Shown piece after piece: positions 1 through 10,262 of a stretch of 32,879 nucleotides of DNA. This stretch comes from Phycisphaerales bacterium (GTDB lineage: Bacteria; Planctomycetota; Phycisphaerae; Phycisphaerales; UBA1924), in NCBI GenBank assembly GCA_022843045.1, contig JALHOJ010000014.1, forward strand, positions 1-32,879. Direction: 5' to 3'. Every line of letters starts with the position of its first letter. Position 1 is the stretch's first letter. The notes under the pieces are model-generated. The model searched no databases and was not told where the DNA came from. It saw only the letters and a list, made by a program, of their open reading frames with translations. The translations under genes were made by a program, and so were the position numbers.

Positions 1-1
1 C

Positions 2-472
2 GGACAGCGCATGGGCGGGTGGAATCACCAGCCGGCGGTCAGCATCGCGGGCGGTAGGGCAGTGGGCGTCGTGGGCACGATCGCGAGCGGCGCGGCGACG
101 CTGGCGGCGCAGCGGCTGAAAGTGGTTGATCTGTCGCGCGTGCCGGGCGAGAGTGGGTTCGTGATGCAAACGGCGGGGGGCATCGGGGGCGTGGGTGGCG
201 GCGGGGTTGCGCTCGCGGGGCTGAATGTGTACAGCATCGGGGCGAGCGGTTTGGCGGCGTTTGGGCCGGCGTGGACGGGTGCGGACGTGAATGGCAGTGC
301 GCGGCTGGGGATCGATGATCTGTACGCCTGGGACGCTGGCGCGGGAACGCGGGACGTGGAGGGGGATGGCGATGTCGATGACGGCGATCGGGCGACTTTG
401 CGAGCGTGGATGCGATGGCGTGAGAGGGGTGAACTGATGGCGCTGCGCGTGGGCGCGGAGGTGGCGCCATGA
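2..472 (+). CDS. Dockerin/EF-hand repeat protein, C-terminal part (5' partial)
   Basis: The frame is open back to the window edge, so this is probably the C-terminal part of a longer secreted protein; the first ATG in the window is at 11. The visible part has a Gly/Ala/Val-rich stretch, then two calcium-loop-like segments: one starting DVNGSARLGIDDL and one starting DVEGDGDVDDGDR. Their D-x-[ND]-x-[DS] spacing and following helix are those of type I dockerin or EF-hand loops. Such repeats usually bind Ca2+ and occur at the C-termini of planctomycete extracellular proteins. The stop overlaps the next start as ATGA (469-472), so the two genes are probably translationally coupled. The function of the missing N-terminal part cannot be told. 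Confidence 0.6.
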   Translation, partial: GQRMGGWNHQPAVSIAGGRAVGVVGTIASGAATLAAQRLKVVDLSRVPGESGFVMQTAGGIGGVGGGGVALAGLNVYSIGASGLAAFGPAWTGADVNGSARLGIDDLYAWDAGAGTRDVEGDGDVDDGDRATLRAWMRWRERGELMALRVGAEVAP

Positions 473-1398
473 ACCATGCGATCTCATCGAGGCAGGCCAG
501 GGCTCGGGCGTTCACCCTCGTCGAAGTGCTCGTCACGATCGCGGTGATCGCGATCTTGGTGGGCTTGCTCGTGCCGAGCCTGTCGGGCGTGCGGCATACG
601 GCTCGGGCGACAGCATGCGGCGCACAACTTCGGTCGCTCGGTACGGCGTGGAGCATGTACGCGAATGACTTCGCAGAGCGCGCGATGCCGCTCGCGTACA
701 CGAGTGCGGCGGACGTCGGCCCGGGAGGCATGGCCCGATACTGGTGGGGTAGCCACGGCTCGGCGGCTACGCCACCTGATCATGGCAAGGGGTTCCTCTC
801 CCCATATCTGGATGCGAATCTGTCTGAGCGGAGCGTGTTTCAGTGCCCCGGACAGGAATGGGGGACCTATGTGCCTCAAGGTCCCGGGGCGCGATGGCCG
901 ACGAGTACGTATGGGTACAACGGTTACTTCCTGAGTCCGTCGAAGACGCCCGGGTACGACGCGGTGATCGGAAATCGGCCTTGGCAGCGCGTGGGCGATT
1001 TGCGACAACCAAGTAGTTTGTTCGTGTTTGCGGATGCGATGATCCGGCAATCAAATAATCTTCGAAATTGCGCGCTGCTTGATCCGCCGTTGCTTTATAT
1101 TGGTAGTGGGGGGATGAATGGGGCCTGGTCTTGGAACGGTTCACCCACGACGGCATTTCGGCACGGCCTGCGAGCGAGCGATTCGCGCGGGGTGGTGACG
1201 CGCGGCCCGGTGGGCAGCGCGATGACGGCGCGGGCCGATGGGAGCGTGCTGGGCGTGATGGGGCAGGCGAAGTGGATGGTGGGGGGGACGTTTCTGGGCA
1301 GCGCGATGGGCGAGTTTGCGGGCCAGATCGGGATGGATTCGGATGCGAGCCCGGAAGTGAACGAACTGCACTACGTGCCCGATGCGCGGAGTTGGTGA
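469..1398 (+). CDS. Pseudopilin-like protein with prepilin-type N-terminal methylation motif
   Basis: The 309-residue protein starts with a short basic leader, then a type IV prepilin/type II pseudopilin cleavage motif (A/FTLVEVLVTIAVIAIL at about residues 15-30). The Glu at mature position 5 is present and a hydrophobic helix follows. After the helix comes a 'R-x(n)-C-x-x-QLRSLGTAWSMYANDF' region typical of the planctomycete DUF1559/H-X9-DG pseudopilin-like family. Near residue 235 there is an FRH followed by an RADGSV element, a stretched version of the H-X9-DG signature. A prepilin peptidase would be expected to process it and a type II-like machine to use it; neither is in this window. 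It overlaps the upstream dockerin-protein gene by 4 bases, suggesting one operon. Confidence 0.85.
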   Translation: MNHAISSRQARARAFTLVEVLVTIAVIAILVGLLVPSLSGVRHTARATACGAQLRSLGTAWSMYANDFAERAMPLAYTSAADVGPGGMARYWWGSHGSAATPPDHGKGFLSPYLDANLSERSVFQCPGQEWGTYVPQGPGARWPTSTYGYNGYFLSPSKTPGYDAVIGNRPWQRVGDLRQPSSLFVFADAMIRQSNNLRNCALLDPPLLYIGSGGMNGAWSWNGSPTTAFRHGLRASDSRGVVTRGPVGSAMTARADGSVLGVMGQAKWMVGGTFLGSAMGEFAGQIGMDSDASPEVNELHYVPDARSW

Positions 1399-1448
1399 CG
1401 AAGTTGGGCGACGAACTGACTGTTGTCGATGTGAGCGTTGCGCGTGCG

Positions 1449-1456
1449 AAGGAGGT
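1449..1456 (+). promoter_or_regulatory. Strong Shine-Dalgarno deciding the start at 1462
   Basis: AAGGAGGT lies 5 bases before the ATG at 1462. It is a near-perfect anti-16S match, so the frame's earlier possible start at 1438 is very unlikely to be used. Confidence 0.8.
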
Positions 1457-1461
1457 GTCGC

Positions 1462-1689
1462 ATGGGCGTTGATCGCTGCATTTGCCATCGGGTGTCGTTC
1501 AAGACGCTGCTGGAGCTTTCCAAGCAGGTGGGGTCCGACTACAGCAAGCTCGCGGAGATGACCAAGTGCGGGACGCAGTGCGGGATGTGCGTGCCGTACA
1601 TCCATGTTGCGCTCGCGACAGGCAAGGCGCGGGTGCCGGTGATGAAGGATGAGGAGTTGATGAAGGCGATGGGGGCGGGGAAGGCGTGA
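1462..1689 (+). CDS. BFD-like [2Fe-2S]-binding protein
   Basis: This 75-residue protein has the cysteine spacing of bacterioferritin-associated ferredoxin: a C-x-C near the N-terminus (CIC, residues 5-7) and a C-x-x-C about 33 residues later (CGTQCGMC). The C-terminal half GTQCGMCVPYI aligns well with the BFD_like [2Fe-2S] fold. BFD proteins deliver electrons to bacterioferritin to release iron; the same fold is also found as a domain in nitrite reductases and NAD(P)H oxidoreductases. No bacterioferritin gene is nearby, so the partner is unknown. It is followed by a convergent Fur-family regulator, which fits an iron-related role. The start is fixed by a strong ribosome binding site. Confidence 0.82.
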   Translation: MGVDRCICHRVSFKTLLELSKQVGSDYSKLAEMTKCGTQCGMCVPYIHVALATGKARVPVMKDEELMKAMGAGKA

Positions 1690-1735
1690 GCGGCGGGCGG
1701 GGCGGGAAACAGCGAAAAACGAAGCAGTGAAGAGA

Positions 1736-1769
1736 GAGCCAAGCATCAGCTTCAACGAGTGCTTGGCTC
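1736..1769. terminator. Inverted repeat between convergent genes, possible bidirectional terminator
   Basis: A perfect 10-bp inverted repeat (GAGCCAAGCA at 1736-1745 and TGCTTGGCTC at 1760-1769, 14-base loop) lies between the convergent ends of the BFD-like gene and the Fur-like gene. There is no clean T-tract on either side, so intrinsic termination is plausible but not certain. Confidence 0.45.
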
Positions 1770-1802
1770 GCTTGTGGTTGCATCGCCGCTCGCTCACGTC
1801 GG

Positions 1803-2351
1803 CTAGCGAGCGTGAATCTCTACTCGATACCCGGCGTACTCCACGCCTTGCCGCTTGCACCAGGCTTCGCACGCCGCGGCGATTGCCTGTCGCAGCGCGG
1901 GGTCTTGGATGGGCGCAGGCGGGTGGCCTGGGCGCAGCAACGCGAGTTCGCCGGTTGCCTGTGACACGGCTTCGCCAAAGACGCAGCGGAACGTGGCCTG
2001 GTCCGTGGTGCTTAAGGCACGCTCGATGATGCGGGCGTCGATGAGCAGTTTGAGCGTGCGGTACATCGTCGCTTTGCTGACGTCAAACCCGGCGGCGCGG
2101 ACGTCGGCGAGGATGCGATCGGCGGTGAACAGTGCGTCGCTGGCGCCCAGCCGGATCACGGTTTCGAGCATCTGGGCCCGCTCAGGCGTGTACTTGAGGC
2201 CCTCGGACTTGAGCTTGCGGCGAAAGACGCTGCAGAGGGGCTCGATGATGGGCAGGGCGTCGAGGTCTGCGGCGAGCGGCGCATCGGCGGCGATGAGCGC
2301 GGCGACTTCGACCGGTCGGCGGACAGAGGGGTTGGTCGCGTGGGCGGCCAT
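1803..2351 (-). CDS. Fur-family transcriptional regulator lacking the canonical metal-site cysteines
   Basis: The 182-residue protein has a Fur-type winged helix at about residues 48-125. It includes GLKYTPERAQMLETV and the recognition-helix region VSKATMYRTLKLLIDARIIE, matching the family's 'S.aTvYRtL..L...Gli' block. The C-terminal part (about 152-182) resembles the Fur dimerisation helix and strand. Between them the expected His-rich stretch and CxxC of the metal site are missing; that position reads FRCVFGEAVSQ and then a Pro-rich linker. The protein may therefore sense something other than a canonical Fur metal, or use other ligands. The ATG at 2351 was chosen because residues upstream of it are low-complexity Pro/Thr. 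It is divergent from the membrane protein at 2429, so the short gap probably holds both promoters. Confidence 0.78.
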   Translation of the reverse strand: MAAHATNPSVRRPVEVAALIAADAPLAADLDALPIIEPLCSVFRRKLKSEGLKYTPERAQMLETVIRLGASDALFTADRILADVRAAGFDVSKATMYRTLKLLIDARIIERALSTTDQATFRCVFGEAVSQATGELALLRPGHPPAPIQDPALRQAIAAACEAWCKRQGVEYAGYRVEIHAR

Positions 2352-2428
2352 GCGGGGGTATCGTATCGAGGCAGTGCGCGGGATGGGGCGTGGGCGATGG
2401 TGCGGTGAGCGGCATACTGCGTCCGGGA

Positions 2429-4783
2429 ATGTCGCGGGCGAACGTGGGATCGGAAGCGAGCATGGCGAGCGGCGGCGTCGGACAATTTGCTCGGATGGCG
2501 CTCGCGATGAGCGGCGCGATGCTGCTGGGCGCGGCTGTGGTTGCGTGGGGTGGTGTGTCGGGGGATGGCTCGGGGCTTGTGGTTGCGTTGATGACGGCGG
2601 TAGAGCGGGTGGTGGCGTGCGCGTGGCCGGGGGCGGTGTACTTGGTGTCGGCATTGGGCTTCGGCGTGGTTGTAGTGTCGTTGCTGCCTGTATGCCGTCA
2701 GCTTTCCGGTCATCAAGCCGGGCAGACTGAGGTGAGCCTAACCGTCGCGATGGGCGTGGGGTTCGGTTTGATGCTGGTAATGACGCTGCTGGATGCTTGG
2801 ATTGGATCTGCGATCGGGCCGAGCATCAGGGCTTGGTCGCCGTTGATTTTTCTGCTGGTCCTGCTCGCTGCTCAGTGGCGGATGGTTCGGCAATTTCTGT
2901 CGCAGCATTGGGCGTTGCGGGCCATCCGTGGCGAAGACCAGAATGAAGGCACCAAGGCCGCTTGGTTCGCGCTGGTGATTGGGTCGCTTGTGGCGGGCAT
3001 CGTGCTCGCGAGCGCGGCGTCGACGCCTGGTGTGTTGTGGAAGAGCGAGTTTGGCGGGTATGACGCGCTGAGTTACCACTTGCAGCTGCCGCACGAGTGG
3101 ATGGGGGCGGGTACGGCGACTGGCGTGGCCGCGGCGAATGCGCGGGTGGCGACGGTTGAGCACAATGTGTATAGCGCGCTGCCCAGCGGTTTGGAAGCGG
3201 CGTTCGCGCATGTCGCGAGGCTGGGTTTCGCGGACGACATGTTGGCGCGGGACGGACTTGGTTTGTTCGCGGCTCAGTTGCTGCATGCGATGGTCGGCAT
3301 CATCGCGGCGTGCGGCGTGGCTGGCCTCACGAGGCGGGTGGCGAAGGTTGCGGGGTGTGCGGAGTCGACGACGCTGATCGCGGCGGGGCTTGCGGGCGTG
3401 CTCACGCTCGCGACGCCTTGGGTTGTGGTGGTTTCTTCGCTCGCGTACAACGAGATGGGCGTGGTGCTGGGGCTCGCGGCGAGCGGGGTCGTGTTGGTGC
3501 AGTGCTGGGAGCGGCTGAGTTCGCTGAACCCGAACGACGGAGCAACGCGGCGTGCGCTCGCGATGCGCGTGGCGGCGTTGCTGGCGATCATCGTCGGCGG
3601 GGCGTGCGCGAGCAAGCCGACGGCGTTGCTGTTTGTGGGCGTGCCTGTCGGGTTGGTCTTGCTGCTGATGTCGCCTGGCAAGCGGTGGGGGCGAGCGCGG
3701 TGGGAGTGGTTGGGGCTGCTTGCAGCGGTGGGGAGCATCGTCGGATTGGCGATGCTCGCGCCGTGGATGGTGCGGAACTGGATGGCAACGGGCAACCCGG
3801 TCTTTCCGTTCGCGGCGGGCGTGTTCGCCCGGGCGGATGGCTCAATGGGTTGGTGGACGGGCGAGCAGATCGCGCGGTTTGCGGCTTCGCATCGGTTTGA
3901 CGGGTCGTTTGTGGATCGACTCAGGCTTATGTTCGTCGCCGATGCGAGCGATCCGGCGACGGGCGGAACACATCGGGGCCTTTTGCACGCGCAGTGGGGA
4001 CCTTGGCTGGCCCTCTCGTGTGTGGTGGGGATGGTGGTGATGCCGGGGCTCGCGATGGTGAGCGTGGCGAAAGCCCGGTGGATCGTTGGTTCGCCGGCGC
4101 TGTGGATGGTGCTGGGGATGGTGATGTTCGCGCAGCTGTGGATGTGGTTGCGGTTGACGCATGTGCAGTCGCGGTTCTTGTTGCCCATGGTGGTGCCGAT
4201 GGCGGTGGTCCTGGGCGTGAGTATCGCGATGGGGTTGGCGTGGTTGGCGCAGCGGCGGGTGGGACGGTCTGCGTTCTTAGGGGCGATGGCCGTGACACTT
4301 GGCGCGACGATGTGGCTGCTTGCGAGTACTCGCTCGATGGGCCTCACCAACATCGGATTGCTGTTTTCGCCCGGCGATCGCATGGGCGTGTCGCCGGCGG
4401 CGCGCGGCCTCGCGGAGCAAGACAAGACCAGCGAGCAGTTCGTGAACACGATGCTGAGCGGCGGCGACCGCGTGCTGCTCGTCGGCGAAGCCACGCCGCT
4501 CTTCTACGACGCCCGGCGGATCGCGTATACCACGACATGGGACACCAATCCGCTGGCCGAGTTGCTTGCTCGCGAGCCCAACGACGCGACGGTGACGCGG
4601 CTGCTGCGCGAGCGCGGGTTCACGCACCTGCTGATCAACTTCGCAGAGCTTGATCGGCTCAAGCGGTCTGGGTTCCTGGATCCGAGGCTGGACGTTGAGC
4701 GCGTGGCGCGGATCGCTCGGTCGCAGGCGTTGGTGCGAGCGTGGGATCAGACTGGGCAGGTTCTGGTGCGGCTCGAGCGGTGA
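2429..4783 (+). CDS. Multi-pass membrane protein, GT-C glycosyltransferase-like
   Basis: A protein of about 784 residues with at least ten hydrophobic segments and a soluble C-terminal domain. After the first membrane segments comes an extracytoplasmic loop with FGGYDALSYHLQLP, an acidic-aromatic loop of the kind that carries the catalytic Asp in GT-C glycosyltransferases (ArnT/PMT/GT39/GT83-like). These enzymes move a sugar from a polyprenyl-phosphate carrier to a lipid or protein outside the membrane. The C-terminal tail (VLLVGEA...FYDARRIAYTTTWDTNPL) resembles the small soluble domain common in such planctomycete proteins. The start is uncertain: GTG at 2390, ATG at 2429 and ATG at 2462 (GGAAG upstream) are all in frame. 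Substrate and acceptor are unknown. Confidence 0.65.
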   Translation: MSRANVGSEASMASGGVGQFARMALAMSGAMLLGAAVVAWGGVSGDGSGLVVALMTAVERVVACAWPGAVYLVSALGFGVVVVSLLPVCRQLSGHQAGQTEVSLTVAMGVGFGLMLVMTLLDAWIGSAIGPSIRAWSPLIFLLVLLAAQWRMVRQFLSQHWALRAIRGEDQNEGTKAAWFALVIGSLVAGIVLASAASTPGVLWKSEFGGYDALSYHLQLPHEWMGAGTATGVAAANARVATVEHNVYSALPSGLEAAFAHVARLGFADDMLARDGLGLFAAQLLHAMVGIIAACGVAGLTRRVAKVAGCAESTTLIAAGLAGVLTLATPWVVVVSSLAYNEMGVVLGLAASGVVLVQCWERLSSLNPNDGATRRALAMRVAALLAIIVGGACASKPTALLFVGVPVGLVLLLMSPGKRWGRARWEWLGLLAAVGSIVGLAMLAPWMVRNWMATGNPVFPFAAGVFARADGSMGWWTGEQIARFAASHRFDGSFVDRLRLMFVADASDPATGGTHRGLLHAQWGPWLALSCVVGMVVMPGLAMVSVAKARWIVGSPALWMVLGMVMFAQLWMWLRLTHVQSRFLLPMVVPMAVVLGVSIAMGLAWLAQRRVGRSAFLGAMAVTLGATMWLLASTRSMGLTNIGLLFSPGDRMGVSPAARGLAEQDKTSEQFVNTMLSGGDRVLLVGEATPLFYDARRIAYTTTWDTNPLAELLAREPNDATVTRLLRERGFTHLLINFAELDRLKRSGFLDPRLDVERVARIARSQALVRAWDQTGQVLVRLER

Positions 4784-4937
4784 GAGGCTGAGAAGGGCTG
4801 CCGCGTGGGGTGCGGAGGAGGAATTGACGTTGCGGAGGTCGGCCCTCGCTTCTTTTCCGTCATCACCGTGGTGAATCTGAAGTCACTGGTGCGTGACGGT
4901 CCCTGACGGGCGCGTTTCGTGAGCTTGACGCGAGACG

Positions 4938-5630
4938 CTACAGCCCGACGAGCGCGAGCTTGTCGAGCAATTGCGGCTTGGTTTCGCGGGTGTGGTCGAT
5001 GAGTTCGGCCCGCCAGCCGAGTTCTCGCGCGATCAGGATGTTTTCGGGGAGGTCGTCAAAGAACAAAATGTCGCTGCCTGACATGCCCACCGATTTCTCG
5101 AACGCGCGGTAGATCTCCACGCCCGGCTTGGCGTGTCCGAGCAGGTGGCTTGCGTGCTTGTGCTTGATCAGGCCGATGGTCGGAAAGTCCGCGGGCTTGA
5201 AGCCGGTGGAAAGGTGCCGGCGCCAATGAGCGGCGTTGGTGTTGCTGAGAAGAGCGGTCTCGACCCCCCGCCGGTTGTTGAGCGATTCGATGACATCGGC
5301 CACGCCGTGGTACTCGCGAAGCAGCCACCCGCAGTGGATGGTGCGGACTTCGTCGGGCGAGTACAGATCGAGCGTGGCCCGGCTGATGGCGGGGAAGAAG
5401 TCGGCCTCGCTCATGCGCCCGCACTGAAATTCTTGGTTGATCTTGCGGCGAAGGGCCTGGAGTTCGGGATCGTCCATGCCTTCGCGCACCGAAATACCCA
5501 CGTGCTGGCACGCCTCGGCCCAACTGCGACAATGGCGGAGAATCACGCCGCCCCAGTCGAAGGTGACGAGCTTTGGCGGGGCCTGCACCGGTGCCGCTGG
5601 CGGCAGGTCGATCTTGGGCGAGTTGGACAC
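4938..5630 (-). CDS. HAD-superfamily hydrolase (subfamily IA, YihX-like)
   Basis: The motifs appear in order: motif I FDWGGVI with the nucleophile Asp, motif II LLSNTN, motif III Lys in HAKPGVEIY, and motif IV ILFFDDLPENI. The second Asp of the usual DxD is Gly, as in YihX-like and related IA variant 3 phosphatases. The expected activity is phosphate-ester hydrolysis on a small metabolite in the cytoplasm; the substrate is unknown. A GTG at 5630 gives about 230 residues, the normal size. The frame stays open to a GTG at 5825, but the added N-terminal stretch looks non-conserved and neither start has a clear ribosome binding site. It stands alone, upstream on the opposite strand from tRNA-Lys. 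Confidence 0.78.
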   Translation of the reverse strand: MSNSPKIDLPPAAPVQAPPKLVTFDWGGVILRHCRSWAEACQHVGISVREGMDDPELQALRRKINQEFQCGRMSEADFFPAISRATLDLYSPDEVRTIHCGWLLREYHGVADVIESLNNRRGVETALLSNTNAAHWRRHLSTGFKPADFPTIGLIKHKHASHLLGHAKPGVEIYRAFEKSVGMSGSDILFFDDLPENILIARELGWRAELIDHTRETKPQLLDKLALVGL

Positions 5631-5900
5631 CTGCGGGTTGGGCACGGGGCAGTCTACGTTGGCCTGGGTAATGCGATCGGACGCACGATCCGCCTGACCG
5701 AAGACCACTCGAGAAGGCGAACCGAGTTCGCTCACGAGCGTCGCCGCGCGGCGTGGGGCAGCACACCAGCCCTGAAACAGCAGGATTCGCGCTGAGTTTG
5801 GCAGCAAGCCCCCGCCAGTGGACACCCGCCAGCACCAGCACTATTATCCCACCCGGTATCCAACGCTCCTCGCGGCGGCTACCGAACAAGTAGTGACCAA

Positions 5901-5973
<73 letters not shown>

Positions 5974-6703
5974 TTACAGAAGTTCGCACAAGCTCGCACT
6001 CGGTCGTAAAGGCTTGCACAGCAGGCCTTTCCTCGTTTTTGGCCTGAGGGGTTTGCGACCCCGTGCAAGGCATTTTCGTCGCATGCTGCGGTGCGTTCTG
6101 CGACCTGTTGTTCGGGGCGGAAGGCAAGGGGGTAACTGTGGACTCGAAGTCGCTTTCGCTCACGGAGAGGCAGAGTCGAGCCGCGCGTTCTTCTGTTGTA
6201 GTTTCTTGAACCGCTTGGCATGGGGGACCTTGAGGCCCGAAATCATGCCGCCAGTCGCAACAGGTCTGTTCGCTGCTCGCCGGCAGCTTGCTGACCGTGG
6301 TGATTGAAGGGCCCTTCGCCAGCTCCACGTCGGCCTGTCGTAGATCGATCCCTCGCTCTTCCGCCGGGTGACGCTTCTTTGCCCCGGATGCTGATCCTCG
6401 TGATCCACGCCGAAGTCTCGAGAGCTTCGCGTGGAGTGTGTTCAAGGGAGAAGGTGACACGCTCGCGTTGCCAAAGGCGCGCACTGTTCGCACACCTGCG
6501 TTGCGATAGGCGTTGGGAACGCTGCGGGGGCCCTTGCCGGTACGTTGCGCCTGCTGGGCGTGCTGCCCGCGCTCGCGATGCCTGGCCGGGCGGATGCGAT
6601 TGCGGCGTCGGCGCGTTGTGTCTGGCGACGATCGGCGTGGAGACTTTCTGGATCATGCTGGCGGGGCTGGCGCAGCACTGACCGATAGCGCAGGATCGCG
6701 TGG
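5974..6703. other. Gene-poor stretch downstream of tRNA-Lys
   Basis: Some 730 bases without an intact, recognisable gene. It contains the IS3-type orfA remnant at 6163-6385 and a possible broken hydrophobic frame at about 6509-6681. Minus-strand frames running into the tRNA are antisense artefacts at their ends. No second copy of the tRNA 3' end that would mark an attachment site was found in the stretch. Confidence 0.6.
6163..6385 (-). pseudogene. Degenerate IS3-family transposase OrfA fragment
   Basis: Read on the minus strand, the first frame gives KKRHPAEERGIDLRQADVEL, AKGPSITTVSKL and EQTCCDWRHDF. This follows the IS3 OrfA helix-turn-helix consensus (an LRQADVELAKG block, then SEQT-x-x-x-WR). 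Near 6240 the similarity moves into another frame, GLKVPHAKRFKKLQQKNARL, which matches the following OrfA leucine-zipper block (GLKVDQAKRLKELEKENARL type). Similarity ends there and a stop follows at 6160-6162. A frameshift, missing OrfB and no recognisable terminal repeats indicate an old, dead copy. It lies about 190 bases from the 3' end of tRNA-Lys. Confidence 0.72.
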
Positions 6704-7654
6704 TCACATGACAAACAGACGGTCCATCTGCTCGCTAATTTGCTTTAGACGCCCGCGGTCGCCGCCGCGGACTTCGGCGGTGGCCCAGCGGCCTTGCTCG
6801 GCGGTGGAAAAGCCGGTTGCGTCCAATGCTCGCATGACGGCGGGCCAATCGGCGTTGCCCTCGCCTAGTTCAACGTCGAAGCCCTTCCAGAGGCCTTTTT
6901 CGTCGCGGTTCTTGAGGTTGAAGTCCTTGATGTGGATCTTGACGATGCGTTGGCCCAGGATGCGGATCCACTGGGCGGGGCGGCCGAAGTTGATGACGTT
7001 GCCGATGTCAAAGTGAAACGCGACGATGGGATCGTTGAAGTCGTCGACGTATCGCGCGGCTTCGAGGGGCGAGAGCAGGAAGCCGTTCCAGACGTTCTCG
7101 ACGGCGATGGTGACCTTAAGTTCGCGGGCGAGGGGGATCACCTTGCGGATCTGTTCCTGCGAGACGTTGTAGCACTCGTCGTAGGGCATGTCGTCGTTGA
7201 CGATGCCCGGCACGAGCAGGATGGAACTGGCACCGAAGGCGGCGGCATCGCGGAGGCATGTTTCGAGGCCTTGCAGGGCCTGATCGCGGATCTTGTCGCT
7301 GGGGTGGTTGAGCGGCAGCCGCCAGTGGACGCTGTTGACGGCGCCATGCACGATGAGGCCGGTCGCGGCGGCGGCATCGAGCACTTCCTTCTGCTCAATA
7401 GTGGTGGGAGAATCGACTTCGACGCCTTCGAAGCCGCAATCGCGGAGGAGTTGGAACTTGTCGCGGAGGGTTTCGCCCTCGCCGACCATGCCGATCATCG
7501 CGGCTTTGCGAAGCGTCCGCTTGGGCGATGCAGCGGGGGTCTCGGCGGTTTTGGCGAGTTGGTGAGCGGCTGCGCGTGGCGACAGGGCGGCGAGGGCACC
7601 CAGGGCTGGGGCGATGGCGGCGGAGTGGAGCAGTTCGCGGCGGGAGAGGGGCAT
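6704..7654 (-). CDS. Tat-exported sugar phosphate isomerase/epimerase-like TIM-barrel protein
   Basis: A 316-residue protein. The N-terminus MPLSRRELLHSAAIAPALG is a twin-arginine signal (SRRELL plus Ala-rich h-region and AAA cleavage area), so it is probably exported folded. The rest is an AP-endonuclease-2/xylose-isomerase-like TIM barrel: GFEGVEVDSP early, SSILLVPG, VTIAVENVWN, VAFHFDIGN, VKIHIKDF and an EQG near the end. The Glu, Asp, His and Glu in these strands are the usual divalent-metal ligands. A likely role is isomerisation or epimerisation of a sugar or sugar acid outside the cytoplasm. AAGGA lies 7 bases before the start. It is the last gene of a same-strand cluster with another isomerase and two Gfo/Idh/MocA enzymes. 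Confidence 0.85.
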   Translation of the reverse strand: MPLSRRELLHSAAIAPALGALAALSPRAAAHQLAKTAETPAASPKRTLRKAAMIGMVGEGETLRDKFQLLRDCGFEGVEVDSPTTIEQKEVLDAAAATGLIVHGAVNSVHWRLPLNHPSDKIRDQALQGLETCLRDAAAFGASSILLVPGIVNDDMPYDECYNVSQEQIRKVIPLARELKVTIAVENVWNGFLLSPLEAARYVDDFNDPIVAFHFDIGNVINFGRPAQWIRILGQRIVKIHIKDFNLKNRDEKGLWKGFDVELGEGNADWPAVMRALDATGFSTAEQGRWATAEVRGGDRGRLKQISEQMDRLFVM

Positions 7655-7682
7655 GGGGGGGTCCTTGGTGAGGGGACTGTTG

Positions 7683-7872
7683 GTGATTCGATTTCAGCAC
7701 AGAGAAACAGAGACTTGGAGGAAGCGGAGAGAAAGTGTGAGGGGCGTGCGAAGTCAATGTGTAAACAAGCAGGCTGGTGCCATTCTCATGTCTTCTCCTC
7801 TTTCTCCTGACCTCTGTGTCTCTGTGCTGAAAGCGAAGTCGTCGTGTTCGAGAGTCTCTGGTGTGCGGCGCT
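7683..7872. repeat. Long imperfect palindrome, copy 1 (CAGAGA-type)
   Basis: Arm 1 begins TTCAGCACAGAGAAACAGAG at 7693. Arm 2, ending at about 7831, is its imperfect reverse complement (CTCTGTGTCTCTGTGCTGAA). They are separated by about 60 bases. The outer flanks (GGTGA-TTCGAT before, GCGAAGTCGT and TGGTGTGCG after) match those of the copy at 8771-8950, so the repeated unit is larger than the arms. It lies upstream of the minus-strand gene at 6704-7654. Confidence 0.75.
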
Positions 7873-7893
7873 TCCTGACGGGCGCGTTTCGTT

Positions 7894-8748
<855 letters not shown>

Positions 8749-8770
8749 GGGGGGCCTTGCAGAAGTCAGT

Positions 8771-8950
8771 GGTGAATCGATTTCAGCACAGAGACACAGA
8801 GATCAGGAGGAAGAGGAGAAGAGATTGGGATTGCATTTACTGATTTGGCCAATTGCTGCGCCACACCGGGTTCGTCTCCTTCTTCTCCTGATCTCTGTGT
8901 CTCTGTGCTGAATGCGAAGTCGTTGTGCGGTGGAATGCTGGTGTGCGATG
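8771..8950. repeat. Long palindrome, copy 2 (CAGAGA-type)
   Basis: Arms at 8782-8809 and 8885-8912 form a perfect 28-bp inverted repeat (beginning TTCAGCACAGAGACACAGAG), followed inward by a few more partly paired bases and a 60-75-base spacer. Its arms and outer flanks resemble copy 1 at 7683-7872, while the spacers differ. It sits just after the end of the minus-strand gene at 8952-10238. Confidence 0.8.
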
Positions 8951-8951
8951 C

Positions 8952-10238
<1,287 letters not shown>

Positions 10239-10262
10239 GGGGGCTCCGTTCGTATGAGTCCG

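Noticed and set aside
1803-2654. Longer version of the Fur-like protein starting at 2654
   Set aside because: The extra 101 residues are Pro/Thr/Arg low-complexity and overlap the divergent membrane protein gene; family similarity begins well after 2351.
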